A stretch of 64,000 nt of DNA from Daucus carota subsp. sativus (Eukaryota > Streptophyta > Magnoliopsida > Apiales > Apiaceae): assembly GCF_001625215.2 (NCBI RefSeq), contig NC_030387.2, forward strand, positions 11,312,501 through 11,376,500. Reading direction: 5' to 3'. Below the pieces are notes generated by a model that was not told where the DNA came from, made no database searches, and was given only the letters and a program-made list of their open reading frames with translations. How positions within the stretch are numbered: the stretch's first letter is position 1; each line of letters opens with the position of its first letter. This document shows positions 23,985 to 35,865 of this stretch, piece by piece. The position numbers and the translations under genes were made by a program.

Positions 23985-25191
23985 CTAGTTGAGAAACCGC
24001 GCGTTGCGGCGGCCTATAAAAAGTATATTAATGATTCAATATTAATATTTGTAAAAATGCTAATACTAATATATAAAATTGTAAAATTGGACTATAATTC
24101 ATGGTAAAAAAAATGAAAATAAATTTCTACACGTAATTAACAATTTAAAGCATGACGAATCTTAATTTTATTTGTGTTTTTTTAAAAAAGTAATCATGTT
24201 CTTATATTATCACCTTCCTCTAATTTTTTTCCGATTGATTGTGCACAAAAACATCTAACTTAAATCCGTGAGATAACAGTCTATAACTACCCTTACTTGT
24301 AATAATAATACTGTATGAACAGTCTTCACTTAAAAGTTGCTTGAACGGAGAAAACAGATAATGATGAATAATATTTTTCCGTGTACAATGTAAATCATAT
24401 AGAAAATTAACAACAAACATGTCCGATGAACAAAAGAAAATATTATAAAAGAATAACCAACAAACATACATCACTAATAGTTAATTTATTGATATTATCC
24501 ATCAATATCATGTCAAGACTATACTTTTCCTCCCGTGTTTGGATTTGTCGACTCCCACATAACGGTCTATAACTACTTTTGCTTGAAACAACCTTTATTT
24601 TTTTAATACCGTATAAACAACCTTCACTTATCATTGTAGAAGAACGGCACCACCGAGTTAGAAATCGAGCAAGAAAATTATCACCAGAGAGAGGTAGGGT
24701 TGTGGTATTGAGAGAGAGTAGGTTGTGTTTAGATGATCCAAAACCCTACAACCTATAGGGGTATTTATAAGTGCAGAAAGACTTGTGTGTTACTCTTTTC
24801 CATAATTAAATAATCTGAAACAAAATCAGATTAAAACTTTCAAGCTACTATGTTCCATAAATAATCTGAAACAAAATCAGATCCTGAAACTTGCTTCTAA
24901 TATATCCGAAACTAAAAAAGGTAGTTCTAATTTTTGATATTTTTTATTTAAAAATTTCAGTTATATGGAAACAAAATCAGATTAAAACTTTCAAGCTACT
25001 ATATTCCATAAATAATCTGAAATAAAATCAGATTCTTGAACTTGCTTCTAATATATCTGAAACTAAAAAAGGTAGCTCTAATTATTGATATTTTTTATCC
25101 AAAAATTTCAAAAAATTAGAAAAATGGAACGGAGCGATGTGAGAGGCGCCACCTACATGCCCCTCGCTTCTCCTTTATATAAGTATATTGA
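23985..25191 (-). mobile_element. Non-autonomous Helitron
   Basis: On the minus strand it starts TC (TCAATATACTTATATAAAGG, from 25191) after an A. It ends CTAG at 23985 before a T, the A|T insertion rule of Helitrons. Eight bases before CTAG is a short GC hairpin (CCGCCGCAACGCGCGG). No Rep/helicase frame. The element contains a tandem duplication (24816-25110). Confidence 0.65.
24816..25110. repeat. 152-bp tandem duplication within the Helitron
   Basis: GAAACAAAATCAGATTAAAA starts at 24816 and again at 24968. Both units then share CTTTCAAGCTACTAT, CCATAAATAATCTGAAA, ACTTGCTTCTAATATAT and GAAACTAAAAAAGGTAG, with scattered substitutions. Confidence 0.8.
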
Positions 25192-25719
25192 TTTATTAAT
25201 AAATATATAATATTATTGAAAACACATTAATCATAATTGAGTTATCAGTTCAAGTATATATTATCATCATGATACTATTTCACAATATAAATAAAAACAA
25301 GTTTTAATAATTACTACATCCATGTTTCTAGTTATTGTCCGTACTTTACGAAAAAAGTCAAACCCGAGTTTGACTTAGAGTACTCGGAGTCAAACCGAGT
25401 TTTGACTGATTTGTTACAAAATCGTTTTTGGATGCAAGTACTTGGAACTCGGATTGGATGAGGGGTTAAAAACGAGTACTCAGATGAGTACTCGGCCTAG
25501 TTAACCGATTTTGATAACAATGGATATATCTATTCACGTAGCTTATTTCCATTCTTGATGTCTATTGAACTATATTAAAGACTTATCCACTTCTAAAAAA
25601 TTCATATTTCAGAATTCAACAAATTGTGTTTGGAATTCATAAATAAATTAGTTATTAATTTGAATAACTTAAATATTAGAGAGAATTACTTGATTTTGAG
25701 TTTAATGACTAGAGATTGA

Positions 25720-25924
25720 CTCCCTCGTTATAATAGTCCACTTTATACAAATCACACATATTAAGAAATATAAGTTTTACAAAAATATTACTAAATTTTC
25801 ATTCATTTTGTTAAAAGTCTAACATTCAAACTTGTATAAAATTTGTATTGGATAAAGAACAAGAACAAATAATATGAGAAATATTTTCTTAACAAACAAG
25901 ACCATTAAAATGGGAAGGAGGGAG
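25720..25924. mobile_element. Stowaway-type MITE, copy 1
   Basis: Begins CTCCCTCGTTATAATAGTCCACTTT and ends AATGGGAAGGAGGGAG followed by TA, the mariner-derived Stowaway pattern. The left TA is lost. Internal AAATCACACATATTAAGAA is shared with the MITE at 42779 and the mariner end at 53564. Confidence 0.75.
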
Positions 25925-26251
25925 TATATATTATCATTATTGTTATTATATATTAAACAATTAGTTTATAATTTTACTAATTAGTGATGTTCTGATGAGC
26001 AATAATTTATTTATTTATATTTTTTAAAATATTCTATTCGATCTATAAATTCATAAATTAATATTTATTGAACTGTTTGAATAATAATAATTCTTGGAAC
26101 GATCAGAAATATTTGAAGGGGTGTTTGCCTTAGTATTTAAGTCAAGCTTGTGGGTTAAGAAGAATCTTATTCGTACTGTGTGTGTAATGAATTTATAAGT
26201 CAATCAACAATTTATTTGTACGGTTTGTGAATTTATACCGAATCTGATAAA
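25925..26251. other. AT-rich intergenic sequence
   Basis: No gene, repeat end or RNA gene recognised. Confidence 0.4.
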
Positions 26252-27016
26252 TCTACTTCTATATATTAAATAGGAACCAAGGGCAAAAAGAGCAAAAAAA
26301 AATAGTGGTGAAATATCCATTATACCCTTATATTAGTTGTAATTACAAAATTAACAATAGATGATTCATTTATTATACTTGAAAATTAAGTATTAGTAAT
26401 TAATACATCTATGTAATAAGTATCCATTTAGTTATAGTTGTCACTTGTTTATGATCACTTATTACAAAGATAGTTAGTTAATTTATATAAAATTAATTCA
26501 TGTGAATTGAACTTGTGACGTTTAAATATACTCTCATATAATTTCTACAATCATAACTATTAAATTAAGATCTTTTGATTCTCATTTTATAAAAAATTTG
26601 TAATTTTTTTTACATGTGCGGATACCTCAAATTATTTTCGATTTAACTTAGTGTGAAAAGTATTAAGCTACTGATATCCTATATCCTGCAACAGTCTTAC
26701 AATTATATTACACATTTGCACAATTTTGCAAATACAATATGATATGATTTTAAATAAACGAGCAAAGAATCGTACGTAATTAAAGAAGTAAAAATACTTC
26801 AAAAACAAACAAACTAATAGGCACAAAAGGTAGTACAACCATATTTATTAATTTTAAATTTTACATCAATTATTGACACTAAATTTTATAACAAATATTA
26901 GATTTGATACGTCTTGTGTTTAAAGAGTGGGAGTACAGGAAAAAAAAAGGTTTTAGGCATATATCTTGTGATTCAAAGATTATGATCGATGATTGTGTTC
27001 AATTAACTACTAACTA

Positions 27017-27311
27017 ATGTTTTAAAAATTGAATTTCGATTTGACTTGGTAAGCCTATCAAGTAATGAGTACTCGTATACGAAAATTGAAAAGTACTTGT
27101 TTAATAAAATGTCTAAAAACACATCTCCAAGGGGGGAACATCAATAAAAACTAAAATAACAAAATAACAAAATTTCCAACGGAGAAAAGATGCTTTTGAC
27201 TCTAGTTATGTTGAGATTTATTTGAGTTAGGCTCAAAATCGAGTTATCATCCAGCTAATATATCCAACTCGGAGCTCGGGTACTCGGTCGAGTTACCAGT
27301 CAAATTTTAGT
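27017..27311. mobile_element. Short element related to the hAT at 18304
   Basis: Starts AAAAATTGAATTTCGATTTGACTTGG and closes with GGGTACTCGGTCGAGTTACC, resembling the GAGTACTCG-rich ends of the 18304-25520 element. No clear target duplication, so borders are approximate. Confidence 0.35.
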
Positions 27312-27519
27312 AAATAATCAATTAAATATCGATAAACACTCATGATAAGGTAACAACAGAGTATTTAATAATCGATCGACCTGTTAGGTATGAACCATTA
27401 TAATAATAGTATGGGCTTGGTGATCCAAAATATATATGGATAAAAATTGTATGTTTACAATTATTATAAAATGAATGGGTTGGTTACTCAAAAAAAAAAT
27501 ATGGGTTGGTGAAGGATTG

Positions 27520-28176
27520 TAGGGCTGTTAACGAAACAAATTCGAAACGAATACTTTAATTTTCATATTTGTATTCGTTTTAAGTATATATATTCGGATT
27601 TGTATTCGTTTATTATCCGAATAATTATTTGTTTTTCGTATTCGAATTCGATTAAATTCACGAACTATTCATATTCACTTAAAGTACTCATTTAAAAGAA
27701 AATAAAACTAAATAACTAAACTGGCCCTTCACAAAAGTTATGAACTCCCATACTTCACAATTTCAAGAAAATTATAAAGTACTGATACTACAGTCATCCA
27801 ACTCAAAGAAAATAAAATTCAAATTACAACCAAAATGTAAAAGTTTGATATGCCTTAATTAATTCCAAGATCATGCGACAGAACCTTGTTGACTCTTCAT
27901 CCTCTGAAAAAAAATATTATGACAAGTGATATATTATTTTATATCATATTTTTCTATATAATATAAAAATTACATATATATAATATTTAATTTCCGAATA
28001 ATTAAGCGAATAGCGAATACAAATATTTATCTATTCGAATTTGTATTTGTTAACAAACCGAATATTTTTTAAGATTTGAATTTGTATTTGTATTTGTTAA
28101 TAAACGAACACAAATAAAATTAAACGAATTCGAATACCGAATATTTCATTAAATATTCATTTCGTTAACAGCCCTA
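27520..28176. mobile_element. hAT-type MITE with perfect target duplication
   Basis: TIRs TAGGGCTGTTAACGAAAC and CGTTAACAGCCCTA, flanked by a perfect 8-bp duplication AAGGATTG (27512-27519 and 28177-28184). The interior is full of ATTCG/CGAAT words (for example TTTGTATTCG and CGAATACAAA) making it foldable. 657 bp, no coding frame. Confidence 0.9.
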
Positions 28177-28712
28177 AAGGATTGGTGGGTTAGTAACCCT
28201 GTATGAATTGAATTTTGATTTAAGTTAGAGATTTTAGAATTGGAGTTAAGGTATTTTATAATTAAATTTTGATTTAGCTAAATTTGAGATGACTATATAT
28301 ATGGCCATATTTTATCTATTATGTGGTTCAAGATGTAGACTTGGGTATTACTGAGAGCGGATGCTTGAGTATGTTAGGCTTTTTATCATAATTTAATTAA
28401 TTATATTATTGATACGATTGATACGATTTTGATTAATAATATAGGTTGGGATGTGCGTTTTCCGCGGCATATATTTTAGTGTTTATGCCATGCATCAAAA
28501 TTTCAATCTCATAAAACACGCTGACGAGTAAGATATATAATTAGGTAGAGATGTACTAGAGAAAGAGGGGGAGAGGAAATAAAGAGGGAGGGAACGATAA
28601 TAAGTATTAAGAGCATTTTCAATAGGTTGGCTGTAATAGTTGGTTGAATTGGACCTGTAGGACATTATGTAAAATTTGCTGAGCCTATAATTTAAAAATA
28701 TTATATTATTAA

Positions 28713-30190
28713 TGTTGGGTTTCGGGGCAACAAACGCAGCGGATAATCAACGTAAAATCAAAATTTTTCGAAACCCTAACCCGAGGATCCATCTATAAAG
28801 TATGGCTGATCATGGAGATACGAAATAATATCTTGTTGAAGCTTTACGTTAGCGAAAGATGGAGGTCCGGAACAAGCAATCACCACGCAGCCCTCGGTCT
28901 AAGGATCGCGTCTCTAAGTAGTCCACATGAACGTCTGATCGCCAAAGATCACCGGAGCCGGTACTAGCCGAATGCAGCCTCTCTCTCTCTCTCTCTCTAG
29001 CCTCTCTCTTGATGTAGAGCTGCTAGGGTTTTTAATAAAACGAATTTTATAATATTTAACCCTAAAACAATACATCATTATGTATTTATAGGGAAGAGAG
29101 ATAGATGGGCCAAACCCTAATCAGATTTGGGCTTCTCCAAACCTAATCCGATTTCGGTTTTAATATTAAATTCGAAATTCTAATTACTTAATTAAGACCG
29201 GCTCAATTAAACAATTTATTTCGAACTTAATCATTTAATTTAAATTCAGAATTTAAATTAAAACTCCTTTAAACGTTCTAAGTGTGTGACCCTTTAGGTC
29301 ATTATTATGTTGGCAATAATTTTAATATCCAATAATAAAATTATAAACAATGAGCGGCATCTAGTAATACATCATTGCTACCCAAGTAATAATAATAATT
29401 GGTGATTCAATTAAACCTTTTGTGAATAATGTACAATGTAATATAATCCCTTTAACCTTATATTATAGATCAGACTCAAGGCATGTATTGTGTCATCCTC
29501 TTCATCGTCTAATCCGAATTTCCTTGATCAATGAGTAGACTATTAAACAAATCAATATTTGAGCACGGCCATGCATTTTATAGTCTCACTCAATCAAGAG
29601 GCCAATAATATCACTCCTAAAATAGGAGGGTTAAATCCTTTCTAGATCATTCATATTTCTCATACGATTCATAATATACCCAATGTACATTTCATCATCA
29701 CCCAGTCAAAGGTCACTTTTAGTGCAACCAAAGTATATTAATTCTCATATAGAAATATAATGATATCAAGTCAGAGGATCATTACATCATTATCATAGTG
29801 AGAATTTCTAATGACACTTATTAACATGCAAAATCTCACGGTGGGTCATTCCAGTGCCATGTGTCGATACATGCACTTATGTTCTTGACTTTAGCATCAC
29901 TATACCTATGATCAATGAGATGTGATCATCAGTCAACAAACATACTAGTCTTAATGCATCATTATTGTCCCTTAAAAATAATACTCGACTAGGGACACTT
30001 AGGAATATTGATACACGTACTTAGAGATATAGAATTACATATAATATTCCAAGGACATTTATTATGCTTTCAATTTATTACGCAGTAAATAAAGACATGA
30101 TAAATATTTATTCAATAATCAATAAAACATAATCCATAAATGTCTACGATAAAACACAATAGTATTGTCTCTAGGACACCAATACTAACA
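28713..30190 (-). repeat. 3' LTR of the Copia element
   Basis: Minus-strand TGTTAGTATTGGTG at 30190 to CGAAACCCAACA at 28713, 1478 bp, longer than most Copia LTRs. A CT microsatellite lies at about 28979-29001. Confidence 0.9.
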
Positions 30191-30204
30191 ATCTCCCACT
30201 TGTA

Positions 30205-32158
30205 CTAGAGCCAATCTCTGATGTATCTAATACCCATGGAACTAGTATGACCTTCGTGCTTCTGCTGCGACAAAGCCTTGGTCAGTGGATCTGCAATGTT
30301 ATCATCTGTATGCACTTTACATATATGTATATCCCCTCGAGTATTAATCTCTCGGAGCAGGTGGTATCGTATGAGTATATGCTTAGTGCGGGAATGAGAT
30401 CGGGGTTCCTTAGCCTGTGGAATGGCTCCATTATTGTCACAGTACAAATCTATCGGATCTGATACTGAAGGAACCACATCAAGTCCTGTAAGAAATTTCC
30501 TGATCCAAACAGCTTCCTTGGCTGCTTCACAAGCAGCTATATACTCAGCCTCCATTGTAGAATCGGCAACCGTCTCTTGCTTTGAACTTTTCCAACTAAC
30601 AGCACCTCCATTTAGACAAAATACAAAGCCAGACTGAGAGATCGAATCATCTTTGTCTGTTTAGAAACTAGCATCTGTGTAACCTTTTACAACTAGTTTC
30701 TCTTCTCCTCCATATACCAAGAATTGATCTTTAGTCCTCTTTAGGTACTTAAGAATATTCTTCACTGCCGTCCAGTGACCTTCACCTGGATTAGACTGGT
30801 ATCTACTCGTCATGCTCAAGGCATACGAGACATCAGGACGAGTACATATCATTGCATACATTATGGAACCAATTGCCGAAGCATATGGAACTTTGCTCAT
30901 ACGGTCCTTATCATCAAATGATTTCGGACTGTTTTCTTTCGAGATCAATATCCCGTGAGACATTGGGACATATCCCCTTTTTGCCTCTTGCATCCCAAAT
31001 TGATGCAATACCTTATCAATGTATGTACTCTGACTTAGGCCGATTAGTCTTCTTGGTCTATCTCTATAGATCCTCATCCCTAATATATAGGTCGCATCGC
31101 CCAAGTCTTTCATCGAGAAATTTTTGCTCAACCAAGTCTTAACAGCCTGTAAAGAAGGTATGTCATTCCCCATTAGTAATATGTCATCCACATACAGCAC
31201 TAGGAATGCCACATGGCTCCCACTCACTTTCTTGTAAACACAAGGCTCATCTTCATTTTGAATGAAGCCAAACTCTTTGACTGTTTCATCAAAACGAATA
31301 TTCCATCTCCTTGAGGCTTGCTTCAATCCGTATATAGATCGTCGCAACTTACAAACCATTTTGGGAAATCTCGGATCGACAAAACCTTCAGGTTGTGTCA
31401 TATACACATCCTCTTCTAGGCTTCCATTCAAGAAGGCGGTTTTGACATCCATCTGCCAGATTTCGTAGTCATAGTAAGCAGCTATTGCAAGCAAAATCCT
31501 GATGGATTTGACCATAGCAACTGGTGAGAAGGTTTCATCATAGTCAATACCATGAATCTGTCTGAAACCTTTTGCAACTAGTCGTGCCTTATAGGTCTGA
31601 ACATTTCCATCCATGTCGGTTTTCTTTTTGAAAACCCATTTACACTCAATAGGTTTAACTCCCTCGGGTAAATCAACCAAAGTCCATACTTGGTTTTCAT
31701 ACATGGAATCCATCTCAGATTTCATGGCATCAAGCCATCTCTTTGAATCTGGAGTGTTCTTAGCATCTTTGTAGGTTAGAGGCTCATCATTATCCATAAG
31801 CATCACATCACCAGTTTGAGTCAAGAGAAAACCATAATATCTCTCTGGCTCATGGCGAACCCTACTAGATCTATGAACAACCTGTGTTTCTGGAACAGGA
31901 TTACTCTCAATATTTTGATGTACATCCTGCTCAGGTTCCTGCTCTAGTTCAATGTTATCATGTGGTTCTCGAACTTCATCGAGATCTATTATCCTCCCAC
32001 TGTTTTTCTTAGAAAGCATCTCTCTTTCAAGGAACACAGCGGTTCGAGCAACAAACACTTTGTTCTCAGGAGGATTATAGAATGAATAACCTCTTGTTTC
32101 AATTGGGTATCCCACAAAATTACATTTATCAGACTTAGGTCCTAGCTTGTCAGAATTT
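30205..32158 (-). pseudogene. Copia pol fragment: integrase C-terminus, reverse transcriptase, RNase H
   Basis: Read from 32158 down. The frame starts inside the integrase C-terminal region (DKLGPKSDKCNFVGYP) and passes an acidic linker. It enters the reverse transcriptase (WVFKKKTDMDGNVQTYKARLVAKG, LDVKTAFLNG-type motif as MDVKTAFLNG, FLVLYVDDILLMG) and RNase H (GYTDASF, then after one TAA at 30661-30663 [36 protein letters not shown]). It stops at 30205. The single in-frame stop and the missing 5' half make it non-functional. The YVDD active-site motif is intact. The high preservation fits the near-identical LTR pieces. Confidence 0.92.
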
Positions 32159-32272
32159 ATTACGCAGTAAATAAAGACATAATAAATATTTATTCAATAA
32201 TCAATAAAACATAATCCATAAATGTCTACGATAAAACACAATAGTATTGTCTCTAGGACACCAATACTAACA
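32154..32272 (-). repeat. Truncated 5' LTR fragment
   Basis: Identical to 30072-30190 except for one G/A change. The truncation point coincides with AATTTATTACG, suggesting microhomology-mediated deletion. Confidence 0.9.
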
Positions 32273-32314
32273 ATTAATATTTTAGATTGTTATAAATAGA
32301 ATATATTAATTTAA

Positions 32315-32847
32315 GGGTTTTATATCAAACTGGCCACCCATTTCGTCAAAAAATCTCACGTGACCCACGCAAAAAATTTCGGACTCATGTAAGCCACTGT
32401 AAACAAAATATATATCATCACTATTCATAGCTCTTTACTTAAACATTTATAAAAAATCAACCGTTTGTTTTTTTTACTACAAAACCACTTCGAGTACTTT
32501 GATAATAGTCCCTAATATTTATTAAAATAATTTGGGAATTTCTAAAGCAACATAGCTAGGATGCTCATATAACTATATATTTTTTTAACAACATGGCTAT
32601 GTTGCTTTAGAAATTCCCAAATTATTTTAATAAATACTAGGGATTATTATGAAAGTACTCGAAGTGGTTTTGTAATAAAAAAATAAACGGTTAATTTTTT
32701 ATAAATAATTAAGTAAAATGATATGAATAATGAAGTGGGTAAAATGATATATATTTGGTTTATAGTGGCTTAAATGAGTCCGAAAATTTTTGGGTGGGTA
32801 AAGTGAGATTTTTTGATGAAATAGGTGTCCAATTTGATATATAACTC
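32315..32847. mobile_element. Palindromic Mutator-type MITE
   Basis: Perfect 10-bp duplication ATTAATTTAA (32305-32314 and 32848-32857). The two halves are inverted copies nearly throughout: AATTTGGGAATTTCTAAAGCAACAT at 32530 pairs with GTTGCTTTAGAAATTCCCAAATT at 32599, and CAAAACCACTTCGAGTACTTT at 32484 pairs with AAAGTACTCGAAGTGGTTTTG. 533 bp, able to form one long hairpin. Confidence 0.92.
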
Positions 32848-33543
32848 ATTAATTTAATATGATAATAAGTGATATGTAATCTTCTTACAGATTTCATACA
32901 CCTGTAGTAGATCGACAAATATAGTCATCCACAGAAGGTTCACTATAATTATAGACAAGGGGTGAGTATGGTTCGAGTTCAATTCTTTGAAGAAGTTGGC
33001 TATATTTTTTAGTTTGTATGCAATTCAGTTTTTAGCTAAGAACTCTTCCTGGGGATGCTCTAACAAGTTTTATGTTTATTTTCATTATGTAACTCCCTCA
33101 TATAATTATGTTTCATATAGTATGTCTGTCAGTGTTCGATCTTATATCTTTTTAATGATCGTAGCACATGAACATATTAGATCAACTTTAATTATCATAA
33201 CAGTTCATGAGTTTGTTTATATGATTCACTCGAATCGCATCTATTATTTTTATCGTTTATGAACATATTTTGTTGTGTTTTGATTGAATAACACACTGAA
33301 AAATTGTAGTATAAACCTCTTTCATGTGTGAATTTATTGTGCCAATTCGAGTTATATGAAAATTTGTCGATTATGCTAAATCAATTGTCATGGAAATTAT
33401 TAGTTTATTGTAAAAAGAGTATTAAAATTTTTATAAAATTAATATTTTATAAAAAATCAAAATTTAAATTATTAATCAAAATATATATATAGAAAATAAT
33501 TTATAGATTACGGGCCCATGCCTCACACGAGCTTTTACGCTAG

Positions 33544-34601
33544 TTTATTATTATTATTATATTAATAATTTTTATACTCAATAACTACTTGTCCTAAAAA
33601 AATTTATCAACAACTGCTAATAAGTTACTGCAACTTAAACCAAACGGCAAACGCCCATGAATTCGACCTTGAATGATACTGAAACACAAGCAATAAACCC
33701 AGTTAACTATCGCAGGATATAGTGACAACACGTAAGGAAGAGAAGCTGCTAAGAGACCGAGTTAACTCGGTACCAATCGTTCTCCGTCAATCATAACTCG
33801 GTACCTTCTTTCTCCAAATTATGTATAATATTTGCAATTCATCTTATTTAATCATATGTTATAATTGACTATTGCAAGATTGTGTAAACGTTCCTTTTGT
33901 GCTGCTAATTTGTGCTTTTTCTATTGTGTGCTTCCAGATTATAATTTTTTTTGCGGCTGTGTTTAGATTTGTTAAATTTGTGTAGGAGCACCTGCTGATA
34001 TGTCCTTTTACGATAGGGATTTCAATTGGAGATGATTACGATTAGCGTTTGTTTTACAGTGATGTGCATTTAGATATTTTCTCGATGTTTATGTATGTGG
34101 TTAGGGTGCAGTTAGTCATTACCAAATTTATTATGTTAGAGGGGATTTGTTGATTTAGGCAGAAATTGTACTTGGATGTAGAGGAAATACTAATGCTGAA
34201 ATATTATAAGTTTATAGGAAATGAATTTTTATTGTGAATAATGTACGTGATACAAATAGAGGAATGTATGTTTCTGGCTTTTGATTGGCGGACCATAAAT
34301 GTACATGGTAGAGGTTCTATAGGATATTTGTCGAGAATTGGTATTTGCAGGTTTTAGATTAGTGAATGTTGGATGTTATTGGGCTGAGTAGTGTTTCTGT
34401 TGCACTTGTGAATGGCTAAGACAATTTATACAATATCGGTAGCTTTGCATGTATATTAACACAAGAATTATTATGTAGTAGCTTTAATGATTTTACACAA
34501 CTGTGTCATGCTACTGTTTTGTTGTGTTTTTCGTGCTATATATTTAAGCATGTCGGTGCTTTTTGTTGGCCAGATAGTAGCATTCAGCTAGTGAATCATA
34601 C
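33544..34601. other. COQ4 upstream region
   Basis: No ORF. Presumed promoter and 5' UTR of COQ4; a leader intron is possible because a CAG-rich acceptor-like stretch sits just before the ATG (near 34574). Nothing else recognised. Confidence 0.4.
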
Positions 34602-35865
34602 ATGTTAGGCAGCCGAGCTCGTATTCACCTTAATGGGTGGCAGCAGGCTGCTGTTGCAGTTGGATCTGCAGTTGGGGCTTTATTGGACCCACGAAGAGCA
34701 GATTTGATAGCTGCGTTAGGGGAGACTACTGGGAAGCCTGCTTTTGAGAGGGTTCTTGAAAGAATGAAGAGAAGTCCCGAGGGCAGGGTAATACTTTATT
34801 GCTTCTGTAGTTCTGTACAAGTGCATTTTGCAATTTTAAAGGGTTTTTAATGCTATTACTGTAGTAAGTTTTAGTTTTCGTGTTAGTCTTGGCATGCTAT
34901 ATGTCTTCTTCTTCATAAAGTGCCCAAGGTCTGTGCTAGCAGTAACATAAAAGATTTCATGTATGTTGTCGTAGGGTTGCAAAACTATTTAGACTTCATC
35001 GCAAATTTAGGTCAAGCAAATATATTGTTGTCTATGCTGCTCATTCAAGTAGTTGCATATCTGAGGGCAAATGCTTTTAGCTTGTAACTAAGTTCTTCCA
35101 GCATGGACTTTGTGCATTTTATAGGTCTAATGTTGTATTTATTCTCGAATTATTTGTTTTCAATTAAATCATAAACTGAACAAAATATATTATTAGTGTT
35201 GTAGAAATAAAATGGTCACCTATACAATCATTATGAAACACCGATTGTAGCAAAATCACTTTTCTAAAGACAGTTTTCTTCCTAACTTGTGTTACTCAGT
35301 GTATTTTTTGATCGTTAATGTTAAGAATATCTGATCCTCTCTCCCATGACAATCTCAGGCAGTGCTACTGGATCGTCCCCGTGTCATTTCTGAGAAAGTG
35401 GGACATGCATGGGATTTACCATCCAACACTTTTGGTGCTGCATATGCAAGCTTTATGGGATCCAGGAACTTTTCTCCAGATGACAGGCCGCCGGTTCGGT
35501 TCATGGAAACAGACGAGTTAGCGTACGTAGCTATGCGTGCACGTGAGGTGCATGACCTTTGGCACACCCTGTTTGGTCTTCCCACCAATTTGATTGGTGA
35601 GACAGCACTAAAGGTAATAGAATTTGAGCAAATGCTACTCCCAATGTGCGTGATGTCTGTGGTGGGAGGAACAGCAAGATTCAGCGAGAAGCAGAGATCA
35701 TTGTTTTACCAAGACTATTTTCCATGGGCCATACGTGCTGGTATGAAAAGCACAGATCTGATGTGTATATACTATGAGAAGCACTTCGATGAAGATTTGG
35801 AAGATGTTCGGAAGAAATGGGGAATAATTCCTGCTCCTCAGCCCCATGTTGCTAAAAGCGTCTAG
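34602..35865 (+). CDS. COQ4: Ubiquinone biosynthesis protein COQ4 homolog, mitochondrial
   Basis: Two exons, 34602-34787 and 35359-35865, GT-AG, phase 0, 230 residues. Start chosen at the ATG leading to [21 protein letters not shown], close to the short N-terminus of plant COQ4. The diagnostic metal-binding motif HDxxHx11E is complete ([17 protein letters not shown]). Conserved blocks include [35 protein letters not shown] and [11 protein letters not shown]. In yeast and mammals COQ4 is a mitochondrial inner-membrane scaffold of the CoQ synthesis complex, with a role in C1 decarboxylation/hydroxylation of the ring. The plant role is inferred by homology. No defects seen; it stands alone with repeats on its left side. 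Confidence 0.95.

Larger units (their letters stand above)
18304..25520. mobile_element. hAT-like element interrupted by a Mutator-like element and a Helitron
   Basis: The flanks share TGGATATAT (18295-18303 and 25521-25529), an 8-9 bp target duplication. The left end ACAAGGTTGTAAAAATCGAA pairs in inverted orientation with CCGATTTTGATAACAA at the right. Both sides carry GAGTACTCGG/CCGAGTACTC words in mirrored position (18376-18395; 25360-25500). No transposase frame was found in the parts not taken by nested insertions, so it is a short non-autonomous element, once about 600 bases. Confidence 0.6.
28713..32272 (-). mobile_element. Internally deleted Copia retrotransposon
   Basis: Minus orientation, flanked by a perfect 5-bp duplication ATTAA (28708-28712 and 32273-32277). 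The complete 3' LTR is 28713-30190, the polypurine tract 30192-30198, the pol fragment 30205-32158, and only the first 119 bases of the 5' LTR remain (32154-32272). The rest of the 5' LTR, gag, protease and most of integrase are missing. The shared LTR parts differ at one base of 119, so insertion is recent. Confidence 0.92.
28611..33060 (+). mobile_element. Harbinger-type MITE split by a Copia element and a palindromic MITE
   Basis: TAA flanks both ends (28608-28610 and 33061-33063). The left end is GAGCATTTTCAATAGG and the right end is CCTGGGGATGCTC. Removing the Copia element (28713-32272) and the palindromic MITE (32315-32847) with their duplications leaves about 340 bases, a normal size for this class. 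Internal words match the remnant at 12100. Confidence 0.7.
26252..33543 (+). mobile_element. Candidate Helitron host of later insertions
   Basis: An A precedes TCTACTTCTATATATTAAAT at 26252, a typical Helitron 5' start. A GC-rich partial hairpin (CGGGCCCATGCCTCACACGAGC) followed by CTAG ending at 33543 and then T gives a typical 3' end. Subtracting nested elements (27520-28176 and 28611-33060) leaves about 2.2 kb. No Rep/helicase frame. The two ends could belong to different elements. Confidence 0.4.

Noticed and set aside
30247..31468. Plus-strand frames opposite the Copia pol fragment
   Set aside because: Antisense shadows of a clear reverse transcriptase/RNase H frame.
33540..33600. Hairpin and CTAG considered as the end of the Helitron at 23985
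   Set aside because: Opposite orientation and different hairpin sequence; it belongs to another element.
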